Shown: positions 53,801 through 61,985 of the stretch, in pieces | How the letters are laid out: each line of letters opens with the position of its first letter | Numbering within the stretch: position 1 is the first letter of the stretch | Assembly (NCBI RefSeq): GCF_017916365.1 | Contig: NZ_JAFMSU010000003.1 | Coordinates: 1,319,059-1,383,058 of the forward strand | DNA length: 64,000 nucleotides | Source of the DNA: Rufibacter roseolus | GTDB lineage: Bacteria; Bacteroidota; Bacteroidia; Cytophagales; Hymenobacteraceae | Reading direction: 5' to 3' | The notes under the pieces: generated by a model | What the model saw: only the letters and a program-made list of their open reading frames with translations | The model's database searches: none | What the model was told of the DNA's origin: nothing | Program-made: the position numbers and the translations under genes

Positions 53801-54052
53801 GGTAATCCTTTTCAGTTCCCGCTCGGCGTGTTCGGCGGCATGGCGGGCCAGTTCGCGGCCGTCCTGCGAGAAGTAGATGTTGAAGTTTTGGGTGCTGTAG
53901 TACTGCCAGTTGAAGCGTTTGTACTGGATGCGGTTCTGCCCGAAGTCATCTGGGGCGGTAGCCTGGCCATACGTAAACGCGGGTGCCCCCATGCCCAGGA
54001 GCAGCACTAGTAACCGGCAAACATGTAAGAAGCGGGTAGAGGTTTGACTCAT
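50837..54052 (-). CDS. Outer-membrane protein: degenerate peptidase-like domain, PD40 propeller and C-terminal beta-barrel
   Basis: A 1071-residue exported protein (signal peptide to about residue 29, cleavage near YGQ-A). Parts in order: a peptidase-MA-like domain (about 45-300) where the usual HExxH is replaced by RISEL (149-153) although the later LPEWFVSGAAAYL remains; a TolB-like PD40 propeller (about 320-640) with FSEDGQFMVLSAVKNGQSDLF-type blades; an Ala/Lys-rich coiled-coil linker (about 655-720); and a BamA-like barrel (about 740-1071) ending in FYFSMGYDF with a terminal aromatic. The combined fusion is known as an uncharacterised protein in Bacteroidota. It overlaps the upstream oxidoreductase by ATGA. 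A start at 54112 was rejected: it adds 20 residues inside that gene. Confidence 0.8.
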   Translation of the reverse strand: MSQTSTRFLHVCRLLVLLLGMGAPAFTYGQATAPDDFGQNRIQYKRFNWQYYSTQNFNIYFSQDGRELARHAAEHAERELKRITSLIGYYPYSKITIIMYNSVSDMKQSNIGLIDDPYKGGNDALFVKSKIEVAFEGSQTELKRQMTYRISELLLSDMMYGGSLKEVIQSNYLLRLPEWFVSGAAAYLAEGWSVEMDDYMRDMIQKTGGKRPDPLFAKNQRVTGQAIWNYITERHGTAAIQNILNLTRITRDIEVGIASSLNMPYKRFTRDWFAYYTQMNNYADAALPSPSKENKLKKSNARQFLYSEPAISPSGRKLAYVIYDRGAYKVYVRNLGAKGQRMVYRGGYKMPNQAIDRTVPLLSWRSESQLGISDVRRGKLQLKLQDAEKRYVPGVATVKNLLGKTNNVLPLNAYSQVAGVDFSEDGQFMVLSAVKNGQSDLFLYRNGRIVRQLTDDIFDDLDPTFLPGTSNRIVFTSNRYADSLQSSRGKFASVANNYDIYLFDPNNTQSRFWQLTYTPSNEVMPIGLSEEEIMYLGEETGIRSLYRHNIKTGVIERVSNFRQNIKTFDYNVKTGNLTFVANDRAKEFLYHYPNSALTAVAQQSFKTKRQEVLEGHLQRRIQQENARVAAALAAKAAADSLAAQRAAQIAAGVIDTTVVDSAATQAKPPVKPKPRTIMAMNTPDSLVLNYPRPYDLRFGVNNLITSIHADPLLGFGFVMEVGMADLFEDYRIRGGVFALTDLQTTNFYAEYSNLKNRYDYRIGYQKQSVYQASGAFVRRLGKHEILPALSYPLTNALSVKVLPRYSNIRYTIIENFSEPDVVMDFVGIGGELVFDNSVVTGMNMREGTRMKVGITRMYGIGESQNGFGKFYVDFRHYQKLHKEFIWANRLSYGHSFGPAPKKYVMGGVDNWINASEDSAIADVFDNTFTPADYFYLDFAMPMRGFNYYARNGTRYVLWNSELRLPIFQYLFEGPINSGFFRNLQMVGFFDAGTAYNRGNPFSEDNSVNTQPVPRPPFEVIVRNFRNPFMYGYGFGARTTLLGVYGRFDMAWGERNLRREGPKFYFSMGYDF

Positions 54053-55125
54053 GTGTTTGGCGTAGATGCTAAATATAACGATAAATACCGGGCAATATTC
54101 ACCTCTGGCCATAAGGGCGTTTTCTGCTCCAATGCGGAGATAAACTGCTGGGCCAGCAAAGGCGCCATCAATACCCCCTTAGAGCCCATGCCGTTGAAAA
54201 TGCCTACCTGCGGGTGATGGGGGTGTTGCCCCACCAGGGGTTTCCGGTCCCGTACCGCCGGCCTGATCCCAACATACTGCTTTTCCACGGTGAACGGTTT
54301 CTTCAGGATGTCCTGCGCCTTAGTGGAAAGTTCTTCCCTTGCCTCAGGGCTAAGCTGTTCCTCCAGGTTGCGCCAATTGTAGGTGGCTCCTACCCGGTAA
54401 TGATATTGTCCTAAAGGCACAACGTAAACGGCTTTATTATAGATATATGAAGCCTCAAAATCTGGCACATTTATGTCTAAAATTTCGCCTTTGTTCAGGG
54501 AAAACGGCAGCCAGCTGAAAAACGGATTCTGGGCTCCCTGGGCACCCTCGCAGAAGATGATTCTCCGGGCCTGCACATCGGCGTAGCGCACGCCTTCCGG
54601 CAACATTTCCAGCTGAGAGAAGTCAAATGATTCTGACCTGAACAAACCCCGATTCTGCAGGTCCTGCTGGCGTGCATCCAGAAAGGTGCGGAGGGCTACG
54701 TACCCGCCCTGTTGGATAAGCAACCCGCCCAACTCCTGGTGAACGGAATCAGAGGGCGGGAGTTGCAGGTGCGTAGTTTCAATGTAGCCGTCCCAGGCGG
54801 CATCGGTGCTCTTGCCCATCCAGTTGTTCTGCTCCTCTGGCGTGGAGAACAGTTTTAAAATGGGTTTGCGGAAGAAAAGATCCGTCCCGTAGCGGTCTTC
54901 CATCTCCTGGTAAAACGCGGCAGCGGCGGGCAAAAAGGCGTCTACCTGCCAGCTTTTGGCAAAGCGTTTCCCGGCCACGGGGTTAATGAGCCCCGCCGCC
55001 ACGCGGGAGGCCGAGTTCGCTTTGGGGGCATCTAACACCAGAACCGTTTTACCGCTCTTTTCCAGAAAACAGGTCAGAATCGCGCCGGCCAGACCGTGGC
55101 CTATTACCAGATAATCATAATTCAT
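54049..55125 (-). CDS. FAD-dependent oxidoreductase (DAO family)
   Basis: A 358-residue flavoenzyme of the D-amino acid oxidase superfamily. The start at 55125 (MNYDYLVIGHG) opens directly with the FAD dinucleotide-binding motif GHGLAGAILTCFLEKSG; an ATG at 55248 adds 41 unrelated residues. A later GIRPAVRDRKPLVGQHP and the C-terminal NGMGSKGVLMAPLLAQ FAD motif confirm the family. Substrate unknown; glycine oxidase- and MnmC-like roles are possible. It ends with a four-base ATGA overlap onto the outer-membrane protein gene, so the two are co-translated. Minus-strand TACCTTGG three bases before the ATG may be its -7 element. Confidence 0.9.
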   Translation of the reverse strand: MNYDYLVIGHGLAGAILTCFLEKSGKTVLVLDAPKANSASRVAAGLINPVAGKRFAKSWQVDAFLPAAAAFYQEMEDRYGTDLFFRKPILKLFSTPEEQNNWMGKSTDAAWDGYIETTHLQLPPSDSVHQELGGLLIQQGGYVALRTFLDARQQDLQNRGLFRSESFDFSQLEMLPEGVRYADVQARRIIFCEGAQGAQNPFFSWLPFSLNKGEILDINVPDFEASYIYNKAVYVVPLGQYHYRVGATYNWRNLEEQLSPEAREELSTKAQDILKKPFTVEKQYVGIRPAVRDRKPLVGQHPHHPQVGIFNGMGSKGVLMAPLLAQQFISALEQKTPLWPEVNIARYLSLYLASTPNT

Positions 55126-55189
55126 GCCCCAAGGTACGGCTTGTGCCGCTGAAATCTGTAACTTAGAGCCTGCAATTAAGACGTAATCC

Positions 55190-55840
55190 ATGGCTGCCAC
55201 TGGTCTGCAAGTAAAATTCTTCACGTTCAACCCTTTCCAGGAAAACACCTACGTACTGTATGACAACACCAAAGAGTGCGTGATCATTGACCCAGGCTGC
55301 GCCGATAAACAGGAACAGCAGGAATTGCAGCAGTTCATCCAGACCCAAGGCCTCAAAGTAGTGCGCCTGCTGAACACCCATTGTCACATTGACCATGTGC
55401 TGGGAAACAAATTCGTGGCTGATACCTATGGCGTGCCGCTGGAAATCCATAAAGAAGACCTGTCTGTGCTGAGGGCGGTGCCCACATATTCGGCGGCTTA
55501 CGGCTTTCCGCAGTATCAGGAGGTTTTACCCGAGAAATTCCTGAAAGAGGGCGAAAACGTGCGCTTCGGGGAGACCGAGTTGGAGGTGCTGTTCACTCCT
55601 GGCCACGCACCCGGCCACGTGGTGTTCTACCACCCGGAAAGTAAAAACCTCATAGGCGGCGACGTCTTATTCAACCGCAGCATAGGCCGCACTGATTTGC
55701 CCGGCGGTGATTACAACACGCTCATCCAAAGCATCCGCACCAAATTATTCTCCCTGCCAGACGAGGTTACCGTATACCCAGGCCATGGCCCCTCTACCAC
55801 CATTGGGGAGGAAAAAGCCGGCAATCCGTTTTTGAGCTAA
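55190..55840 (+). CDS. MBL-fold hydrolase, glyoxalase II-like
   Basis: A 216-residue metallo-beta-lactamase-fold protein. The metal motif THCHIDH (63-69) gives H64, H66, D68 and H69; further ligands are H139 in PGHAPGH, D158 in GGDVLF and H199 in YPGHGP. This set binds two metals and is the YcbL/glyoxalase II kind; the C-terminal helical domain of true glyoxalase II is missing, so a hydroxyacylglutathione role is not assured. Cytoplasmic by sequence. It is the first gene of a long plus-strand run that includes pssA, purS, porU and porV. Confidence 0.9.
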   Translation: MAATGLQVKFFTFNPFQENTYVLYDNTKECVIIDPGCADKQEQQELQQFIQTQGLKVVRLLNTHCHIDHVLGNKFVADTYGVPLEIHKEDLSVLRAVPTYSAAYGFPQYQEVLPEKFLKEGENVRFGETELEVLFTPGHAPGHVVFYHPESKNLIGGDVLFNRSIGRTDLPGGDYNTLIQSIRTKLFSLPDEVTVYPGHGPSTTIGEEKAGNPFLS

Positions 55841-55864
55841 TTTCAGAAAACCAGGCTCAGAACA
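55830..55864. repeat. Copy of the dispersed intergenic palindrome overlapping a stop codon
   Basis: TTTTTGAGCTAATTTCAGAA followed by AACCAGGCTCAGAAC; contains the TAA of the MBL gene. Confidence 0.5.
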
Positions 55865-55879
55865 GACTCTTACAAAAAC

Positions 55880-56584
55880 ATGAAGAAACACATTCCTAAC
55901 TTTATCACCTGCCTCAACCTGTTCTGCGGTTGCCTGGCGCTGGTATCTGTTTTTCAGCAGGAACTTACCACGGCCGCGGCCTGGGTAGTTGCCGCCGCCG
56001 CCCTTGACTTTATGGACGGCATGGTGGCGCGCGTGCTGCACACCTATTCCGAGATTGGAAAGCAACTGGACTCCCTGGCCGACATGGTTTCTTTTGGCGT
56101 GGTGCCCGGCGCCGCCATGGTGCAGATGATTGCCCAGGCCATTGAAAAAGGCGGGTATGACTTACCCAGCTTTCTGCCTTTGGCCGGCTTCCTGATTACC
56201 GTTTTCTCCTGCATCAGGCTGGCCAAGTTCAACATTGATACCCGCCAGATCTCTTCCTTCATTGGCGTGCCCACGCCGGCCTGTACTTTGTTCATCATGT
56301 CTTTGCCGCTTATCCTGGCCAATGATGACTTCGGGCTGTCGTTCCTGATCATGAACCCCTTCGTGCTGCTGGGCATTACGGTGCTGTTTTCTTACCTGCT
56401 CATTGCCGAGCTGCCCTTGTTTGCGCTTAAATTCAAGAATATGGCCTGGAAAGGAAACCAAATCAGGTTTATTTTCATGGGGCTTTCCATTCTTTTCCTG
56501 GCAATCCTTAACTTTACCGCGGTTCCCCTGAACCTTGCGATGTACATTATTTTATCATTTTTCCATAAATCATCTTCTTTATGA
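55880..56584 (+). CDS. pssA: CDP-diacylglycerol--serine O-phosphatidyltransferase
   Basis: Makes phosphatidylserine from CDP-diacylglycerol and serine, the precursor of phosphatidylethanolamine. The 234 residues are a polytopic membrane protein with the CDP-alcohol transferase motif D43-x2-D46-G-x2-A-R-x8-G60-x3-D64-x3-D68. The opening MKKHIPNFITCLNLFCG is typical of the PssA branch. Its TGA overlaps the purS ATG by four bases (ATGA), linking lipid and purine genes in one message. No unusual features. Confidence 0.95.
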   Translation: MKKHIPNFITCLNLFCGCLALVSVFQQELTTAAAWVVAAAALDFMDGMVARVLHTYSEIGKQLDSLADMVSFGVVPGAAMVQMIAQAIEKGGYDLPSFLPLAGFLITVFSCIRLAKFNIDTRQISSFIGVPTPACTLFIMSLPLILANDDFGLSFLIMNPFVLLGITVLFSYLLIAELPLFALKFKNMAWKGNQIRFIFMGLSILFLAILNFTAVPLNLAMYIILSFFHKSSSL

Positions 56585-56832
56585 AATTCACCGCCGAAAT
56601 AGATATCATGCCCCACACAGAACTGTTAGACCCGCAGGGAAAAGCGGTGATGTTGGGTTTGGAACATTTAGGCCTGGAGCAGGTTTCTGATGTAAGAATA
56701 GGCAAACATATTCGTTTACAGTTAGAGGCGGAAAACGAAACCGCCGCTGCCCAGAAAGTAGAGGAGGCTTGTAAGAAATTACTGGCCAACATGATTATGG
56801 AATCATTCTCTTACCGTCTCACAGCCAACTAA
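56581..56832 (+). CDS. purS: Phosphoribosylformylglycinamidine synthase subunit PurS
   Basis: Small accessory subunit that holds PurQ to PurL in FGAM synthase. The 83 residues show the PurS pattern: KFTAEIDIMPHTELLDPQGK at the start, then VMLGLEHLGLEQVSDVRIGK, and a C-terminal helix EEACKKLLANMIMESFSY. The ATG overlaps the pssA stop by four bases. It is separated from purQ by seven genes; in Firmicutes purS, purQ and purL are adjacent. porU begins 91 bases later. Confidence 0.93.
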   Translation: MKFTAEIDIMPHTELLDPQGKAVMLGLEHLGLEQVSDVRIGKHIRLQLEAENETAAAQKVEEACKKLLANMIMESFSYRLTAN

Positions 56833-56923
56833 AGAACACCCCCATTCTGGTTCTTCTCCGTTTTCCTGAGCTGAACCTATGAAAGAAGGACTGTGTTGCG
56901 GAGTAATTATTTTACCCGCGTAC

Positions 56924-59900
56924 ATGCATCTTGTAAGAAAGCTTCTCTTTGCTGCAGGCTTCTGGATGGCTGCCGTTTCTGCCTGGGCCCAAACCCAGGA
57001 CACGCGCACCATTTCCTGGCGCACGGCTCCGGCTGGTCCTCCGCCCGTGGGGACTACGGCTTCTGCTGCCCTGCCGGTTTTTGAAGAAGCGGCTTTCCTG
57101 AACCGCGAAGAGATTCCGTTCTACCTGCTGTCTATCCCCAACGCCAAGGTCACCTCCTTTGAGTTCACTTCCCTGGAGTTTGGCCCCTTGACCGAGGCAG
57201 AATTACGTGCTTTTTCCAAAAAGAGCCTCAAAACCGAAATACAGACTTCCATTAGTGCGGGAACGGCCAACCGGGTCCCGCACTCAGTGGTCTCCTTCCA
57301 GCCATTCCGGCTGAATCCGCAGACCGGTGCGGTGGAGAAACTGCTCAAGTTCAGTTACCGCTACACATCCGGCAACAACCTCAGAAAAGCTCCCGGTCAA
57401 ACCCCACTCCGCCGTACGTATGCCTCTCGCTCCGTTTTGGCCTCCGGCGATTGGTTTAAGATCGGGGTGCCCGCCAGCGGCATGTACAAGCTGGACAGGG
57501 CTGCCCTGCAGGCCATGGGTGTGAACCTGCAGAACCTGAACCCGCGCAACCTGCGCCTGTACGGCAATGGCGGCGGAATGCTGCCGCAAGCCAACTCCGC
57601 TCCCCGCCATGATGACCTGGTTGAGAACGCTATCTGGGTGGAGGGTGAGCAGGACGGTTCCTTTGACAACAACGACTATCTTCTTTTCTACGGGCAGGGC
57701 CCGCACACCTGGTCAGAGAACCAGGTTACCGGCCAGACGCCGTTTGTGCATTCCCTCAACCTGTACACAGACACCACTTACTATTATTTAACCGTAGGTT
57801 CTTCCGCCGGGCTAAGGGTAAGTCAGCAGGCCTCGGTGCCCGGTTCTTTCCCCGAGGTCAATGCCTATGATGAGCACTGGTTTCATGAAGTAGACCTCCG
57901 GAACATGGTCAACTCAGGCCGGGAGTGGTACGGCGAGGAGTTCAATTCCTTCACCACCCAGCAGAACTTCGCTATTCCCGCCTCTGATCTGGTGCCCAAC
58001 AGCACCGTTTGGCTTACCTCGGCGGTGATGGCTAACTCCCCTGAAAGCAGTTCTTTCTCCGTGAGGTTGAACAACACTAGTTTGGGCACCCACTCCATCT
58101 TCGGTCGCGGCTCTTACAATTACCACCCCGAGGGCGTGAACCATGTGCTGTATTTCTCGCCACCGCTCAGTTCGCTCTCTTACAACAATGAGTTGAACGT
58201 GGCATATACCTACCAACCGGGCAGCAGTTCGTCGGCGGCAGGCTATCTCAATTATTTTACCTTATCAGCGCTGCGGCAGTTGAAGCTTTACGGGAACCAG
58301 ACCAATTTCCGGTCTTTGGCCAGTAAACAGAATGCTGTGACCACTTTCCTGGTTGGCGGCATGACAGCTGCCGATGCGCAGGTGTGGGATGTGACAGATC
58401 CGCTGAAACCGGTAAAACAAGCGCTTTCCATAGGCAACGGAACAGCCCGCTTCTCGGCCAACAGCCAGCAAATCCGTGAGTACATCGCCTTTCAGGGCTC
58501 TGCCTTCCCCACCCCCAATTTCCTGGGCAAAGTAGCCAACCAGAACCTGCACAGCCTTAATCTAGATAGTAAGGTAGATTTGGTTATCATCACACCTAGT
58601 GGTTTCATAACCCAGGCACAGCGACTGGCAAATCACCGGCGCACCCAGACAGGACTGCAGGTAGAGGTTATTGAACTGCCTAGAATCTACGAAGAATTCT
58701 CCTCCGGCAAACAGGACATCACCGCTCTCCGCGACTTTCTGAAGATGCTGTATGAGCGCAGCACCAAACAGGGTGATGACCTTATCCAGGTGGCCTTGCT
58801 GGGCGATGCCTCCTTTGACCCTAAGAAAAGAATCCAGCAGAACACCAACTTTATTCCCATTTACGAATCTCGCCAGTCGCTGGACCCTATCACTTCCTAT
58901 TCTTCAGATGACTACATCGGGTTTCTGGATGACGAGGAAGGCGAATGGTCTGAGAACGATTTCTCTTTTGCCCACCTGCTGGATGTAGGGATCGGCCGCC
59001 TGCCGGTAAAAACCTCTATTGAGGCCGATCTGATGATTGACAAGATCATCCGGTATGAAAGCGACCAGACTTTAGGCAACTGGCGGAAACGCCTTGTTTT
59101 CCTTGCCGATGACGGGGACTCCAACGAGCACTTAAACGATGCTGATTATCTGGCCGAGTTTGTGGAGCGCAAATATCCTGGGTACCTGCCCCAAAAGATT
59201 TACCTTGACCTGTATCCGCAGATCTCAGTGCCTAATGGCCAGCGCTCCCCGGAGACAAATCAGGCCCTGCGCGAAGCCATTGAGAAAGGCGCATTAGTCA
59301 CCAATTACACGGGCCATGGCAATGCCATAAGCCTCGCCGATGAGCAGATCCTGACCATCAATGAGATTCAGACCTGGAAGAACGCCAACAAGCTCACCTT
59401 CTTTTTGACCGCTACCTGCGAGATTGGCCGCTATGATGACCCAAGACGGAATTCGGGCGCAGAGACTGCTTTATTCCACCCAGAAGGCGGCGCCATTGGC
59501 TTGCTGACTACTACGCGCCCCGTGTACTCAGACGGCAACCGGGCACTGAACACCAACTTCTTCAACTTCCTGTTTACGCCGCTTTCTAATGGTTCTATGC
59601 CTACTTTGGGAGTACTCACAAACAAGACCAAGAACGCGAGTCTCTTTGGCGTGAACAACCGGAATTTTGCCTTATTGGGAGACCCTGCCATGCGGCTGGC
59701 TTACCCTCAGATGGAGGTGGTGCTTTCAAAGTTGAATGGTAAACCCTTCAACGCGGCTGCCTCAGATACGCTTAAGGCCCTGTCTAAAGTAGTACTGGAA
59801 GGTTTCGTGCGGAACGGCCAGCAGCAAGTCGCCACTGATTTTCAGGGTCAGGTCCATATTACCGTCTATGACAAACGGGCCACGCTTACCACACTTGGTG

Positions 59901-60784
59901 ATCAGAACGCCAAACGCCAGGTAATGAATCGCAGCAACGTTTTGTATGACGGTTTAGCCACGGTGAAAAACGGCACTTTTGAGGTTTCCCTGGTTATTCC
60001 TAAAGACATCAATTACCAGTTTGGCGAAGGCAGTATTCACCTGTATGCCTCCTCTTCTTCCATAGACGGACTGGGCGCCACCATCGTGCCGGTTGGAGGT
60101 GCCAATTCAGATGTTTCGGCAGACAATACCCCGCCTCAGCTGGAGTTGTTCATGAACGATGAATCCTTTGTCTCTGGAGGAATCACTGGGAAGGATGCCA
60201 CCCTGCTGGCGCATTTATTTGATGAGAACGGGATCAACACGGCGGGTGCCGGCATTGGGCACGAAATCACCGCCATTCTGGATGAGAAATCCTCTGAGCC
60301 TATTATCTTGAATGAGTTCTATACCGCTGATGTTGATTCCTACCAGTCGGGGAAAGTGCGTTATTCCCTGAAGGATGTTTCTGTTGGTCCGCATACGCTT
60401 TCCCTCAAAGCCTGGGACACGCACAATAACTCCAGCACTACCAAAATAGAGTTTATTGTAGCTTCTTCTGAGAAACTGGCTTTGGACCACGTGTACAATA
60501 TCCCTAACCCGTTCCTGAATAAAACCACTTTCCACTTTGACCATAACCGTCCGGGTGAGGAGTTGGATATACTTATTCAGGTTTTTACCGTATCAGGAAA
60601 ACTGGTTAAATCTTTGCACGGTTTTGGGGACGGGAATGCCCACTTCTCTGACCTTACCTGGGATGGCCGCGATGACAGCAATGATGTTTTAGCCAAGGGC
60701 GTATACATATACAAGGTAAATGTACGTTCTCGTCAGGATGGAGCTAGTACATCTCGCTATGAAAAGCTAGTTTTACTTAAATAA
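56924..60784 (+). CDS. porU: Type IX secretion sortase PorU
   Basis: Outer-membrane-associated cysteine protease of the gingipain (C25) family; it removes the C-terminal signal from type IX cargo and attaches the cargo to the cell surface. With the start at 56924 (MHLVRKLLFAAGFWMAAVSA) it has 1286 residues. The catalytic pair is H798 (NYTGHGNAISLADEQ) and C832 (LTATCEIGRYDDP), 34 residues apart. The C-terminal part is beta-rich, ending in a FlgD-like segment (YNIPNPFLNKT ... VYIYKVNVRS). An earlier in-frame ATG at 56879 precedes the signal peptide and was rejected. porV follows after 28 bases, as expected for partners. Confidence 0.96.
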   Translation: MHLVRKLLFAAGFWMAAVSAWAQTQDTRTISWRTAPAGPPPVGTTASAALPVFEEAAFLNREEIPFYLLSIPNAKVTSFEFTSLEFGPLTEAELRAFSKKSLKTEIQTSISAGTANRVPHSVVSFQPFRLNPQTGAVEKLLKFSYRYTSGNNLRKAPGQTPLRRTYASRSVLASGDWFKIGVPASGMYKLDRAALQAMGVNLQNLNPRNLRLYGNGGGMLPQANSAPRHDDLVENAIWVEGEQDGSFDNNDYLLFYGQGPHTWSENQVTGQTPFVHSLNLYTDTTYYYLTVGSSAGLRVSQQASVPGSFPEVNAYDEHWFHEVDLRNMVNSGREWYGEEFNSFTTQQNFAIPASDLVPNSTVWLTSAVMANSPESSSFSVRLNNTSLGTHSIFGRGSYNYHPEGVNHVLYFSPPLSSLSYNNELNVAYTYQPGSSSSAAGYLNYFTLSALRQLKLYGNQTNFRSLASKQNAVTTFLVGGMTAADAQVWDVTDPLKPVKQALSIGNGTARFSANSQQIREYIAFQGSAFPTPNFLGKVANQNLHSLNLDSKVDLVIITPSGFITQAQRLANHRRTQTGLQVEVIELPRIYEEFSSGKQDITALRDFLKMLYERSTKQGDDLIQVALLGDASFDPKKRIQQNTNFIPIYESRQSLDPITSYSSDDYIGFLDDEEGEWSENDFSFAHLLDVGIGRLPVKTSIEADLMIDKIIRYESDQTLGNWRKRLVFLADDGDSNEHLNDADYLAEFVERKYPGYLPQKIYLDLYPQISVPNGQRSPETNQALREAIEKGALVTNYTGHGNAISLADEQILTINEIQTWKNANKLTFFLTATCEIGRYDDPRRNSGAETALFHPEGGAIGLLTTTRPVYSDGNRALNTNFFNFLFTPLSNGSMPTLGVLTNKTKNASLFGVNNRNFALLGDPAMRLAYPQMEVVLSKLNGKPFNAAASDTLKALSKVVLEGFVRNGQQQVATDFQGQVHITVYDKRATLTTLGDQNAKRQVMNRSNVLYDGLATVKNGTFEVSLVIPKDINYQFGEGSIHLYASSSSIDGLGATIVPVGGANSDVSADNTPPQLELFMNDESFVSGGITGKDATLLAHLFDENGINTAGAGIGHEITAILDEKSSEPIILNEFYTADVDSYQSGKVRYSLKDVSVGPHTLSLKAWDTHNNSSTTKIEFIVASSEKLALDHVYNIPNPFLNKTTFHFDHNRPGEELDILIQVFTVSGKLVKSLHGFGDGNAHFSDLTWDGRDDSNDVLAKGVYIYKVNVRSRQDGASTSRYEKLVLLK

Positions 60785-60812
60785 TACTACCAGATACCAC
60801 AAACTCTACCGC

Positions 60813-61982
60813 ATGAACTGCACCCTATTCAGATCCACCATCTTTGGTCTCTTTTTAGTCACTTTGTCTGGCCTCACGGCCTCAGCCCAAACTACCATTG
60901 GCCAGAGCACCGAGTACAGACCTATCACCACAGCGGTGCCTTTCCTTTCTGTAACTCCAGATGCCCGCTCGGCTGGTATGGGTGATGCCGGGGTGGCCAT
61001 TTCCCCGGATGCTAACTCCATCTACTGGAACTCCGCTAAACTTGGCTTTATTGAGGATGATTTAGGCGTGTCACTCTCATATACCCCGTGGCTTTCCAAG
61101 ATTGTCAATGACATGTCTTTGAGCAACCTATCGGTGCATAAAAAGGTAACGGCAAACTCTTCGCTGGCAGCCTCCCTCCTTTACTTTGACTTAGGGGAGC
61201 TCAACTTCACTGATGCATCAGGTAATGCCATCCAGAACTTCAACCCCAAGGAATATGCTATTAGCTTGGCCTATGGCCAGAAATTAAGTGAGAACCTGAG
61301 CTTAGGCGTTGGGGCCCGTTATATCCACTCTAACCTTTCTGGTAACGTGAATGTGGGCGGCGGCGGAAACGTGATTGGAGAATCTCAGCCGGGCAACTCG
61401 GTAGCCGTTGATTTAGGTATGTATTACACCAAAGACCTGGCTTTGGGCGGCAAAAACTACAATTTGGCCTTAGGTGCTAATGTCTCCAACATCGGGGCGA
61501 AAATATCTTACACCACAGCTGGTAGAAAAGACTTTTTGCCTACTAACCTGAGACTGGGTACAGCTTTCACCATGGAACTTGACCCCTACAACAAACTTAC
61601 TTTGGCGGTAGACGGTAACAAGCTTCTGGTGCCTTACACTCAGTCTGATGATCCTGGGGCCAATGACCAAACCAACGTCTTCTCTGGTATCTTCAAGTCC
61701 TTCACCGATGCTCCAGGGGGCGGAAGTGAGGAATTAAAGGAAATCACCCTTTCTACCGGTCTTGAGTACTGGTACGACAACATGTTTGCGGCCCGTGCTG
61801 GTTATTTCTTCGAGAATGAGTTAAAAGGCGGTCGCCAGTACTTTACCATGGGTTTGGGTATCCGTTACCAGAAATTTGGCTTTGATGGGGCTTACATGAT
61901 CCCTAATGAACAGAACAACCCATTAGCCCAAACTTTCCGTTTCTCGTTGCATTTCAGATTAGACGAGCCAGCAGAACAATAA
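60813..61982 (+). CDS. porV: Type IX secretion outer-membrane protein PorV (LptO)
   Basis: Barrel protein that shuttles cargo from SprA to PorU. The 389 residues start with a signal peptide (cleavage near ASA-Q), followed by the PorV opening AVPFLSVTPDARSAGMGDAG and barrel strands related to the FadL fold, ending in TFRFSLHFRLDEPAEQ. Length and order match PorV. It lies between porU and an M16-like gene, with spacings of 28 and 3 bases, so all three should be on one message. Confidence 0.95.
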   Translation: MNCTLFRSTIFGLFLVTLSGLTASAQTTIGQSTEYRPITTAVPFLSVTPDARSAGMGDAGVAISPDANSIYWNSAKLGFIEDDLGVSLSYTPWLSKIVNDMSLSNLSVHKKVTANSSLAASLLYFDLGELNFTDASGNAIQNFNPKEYAISLAYGQKLSENLSLGVGARYIHSNLSGNVNVGGGGNVIGESQPGNSVAVDLGMYYTKDLALGGKNYNLALGANVSNIGAKISYTTAGRKDFLPTNLRLGTAFTMELDPYNKLTLAVDGNKLLVPYTQSDDPGANDQTNVFSGIFKSFTDAPGGGSEELKEITLSTGLEYWYDNMFAARAGYFFENELKGGRQYFTMGLGIRYQKFGFDGAYMIPNEQNNPLAQTFRFSLHFRLDEPAEQ

Positions 61983-61985
61983 ATT

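Noticed and set aside
55044..55080. Palindrome-like sequence inside the FAD oxidoreductase gene, near CGTTTTACCGC / CAGAAAACAGGTCAG
   Set aside because: It resembles the dispersed family, but it codes for the conserved FAD-binding helix; the amino acid constraint can explain it. It is not counted as a copy.
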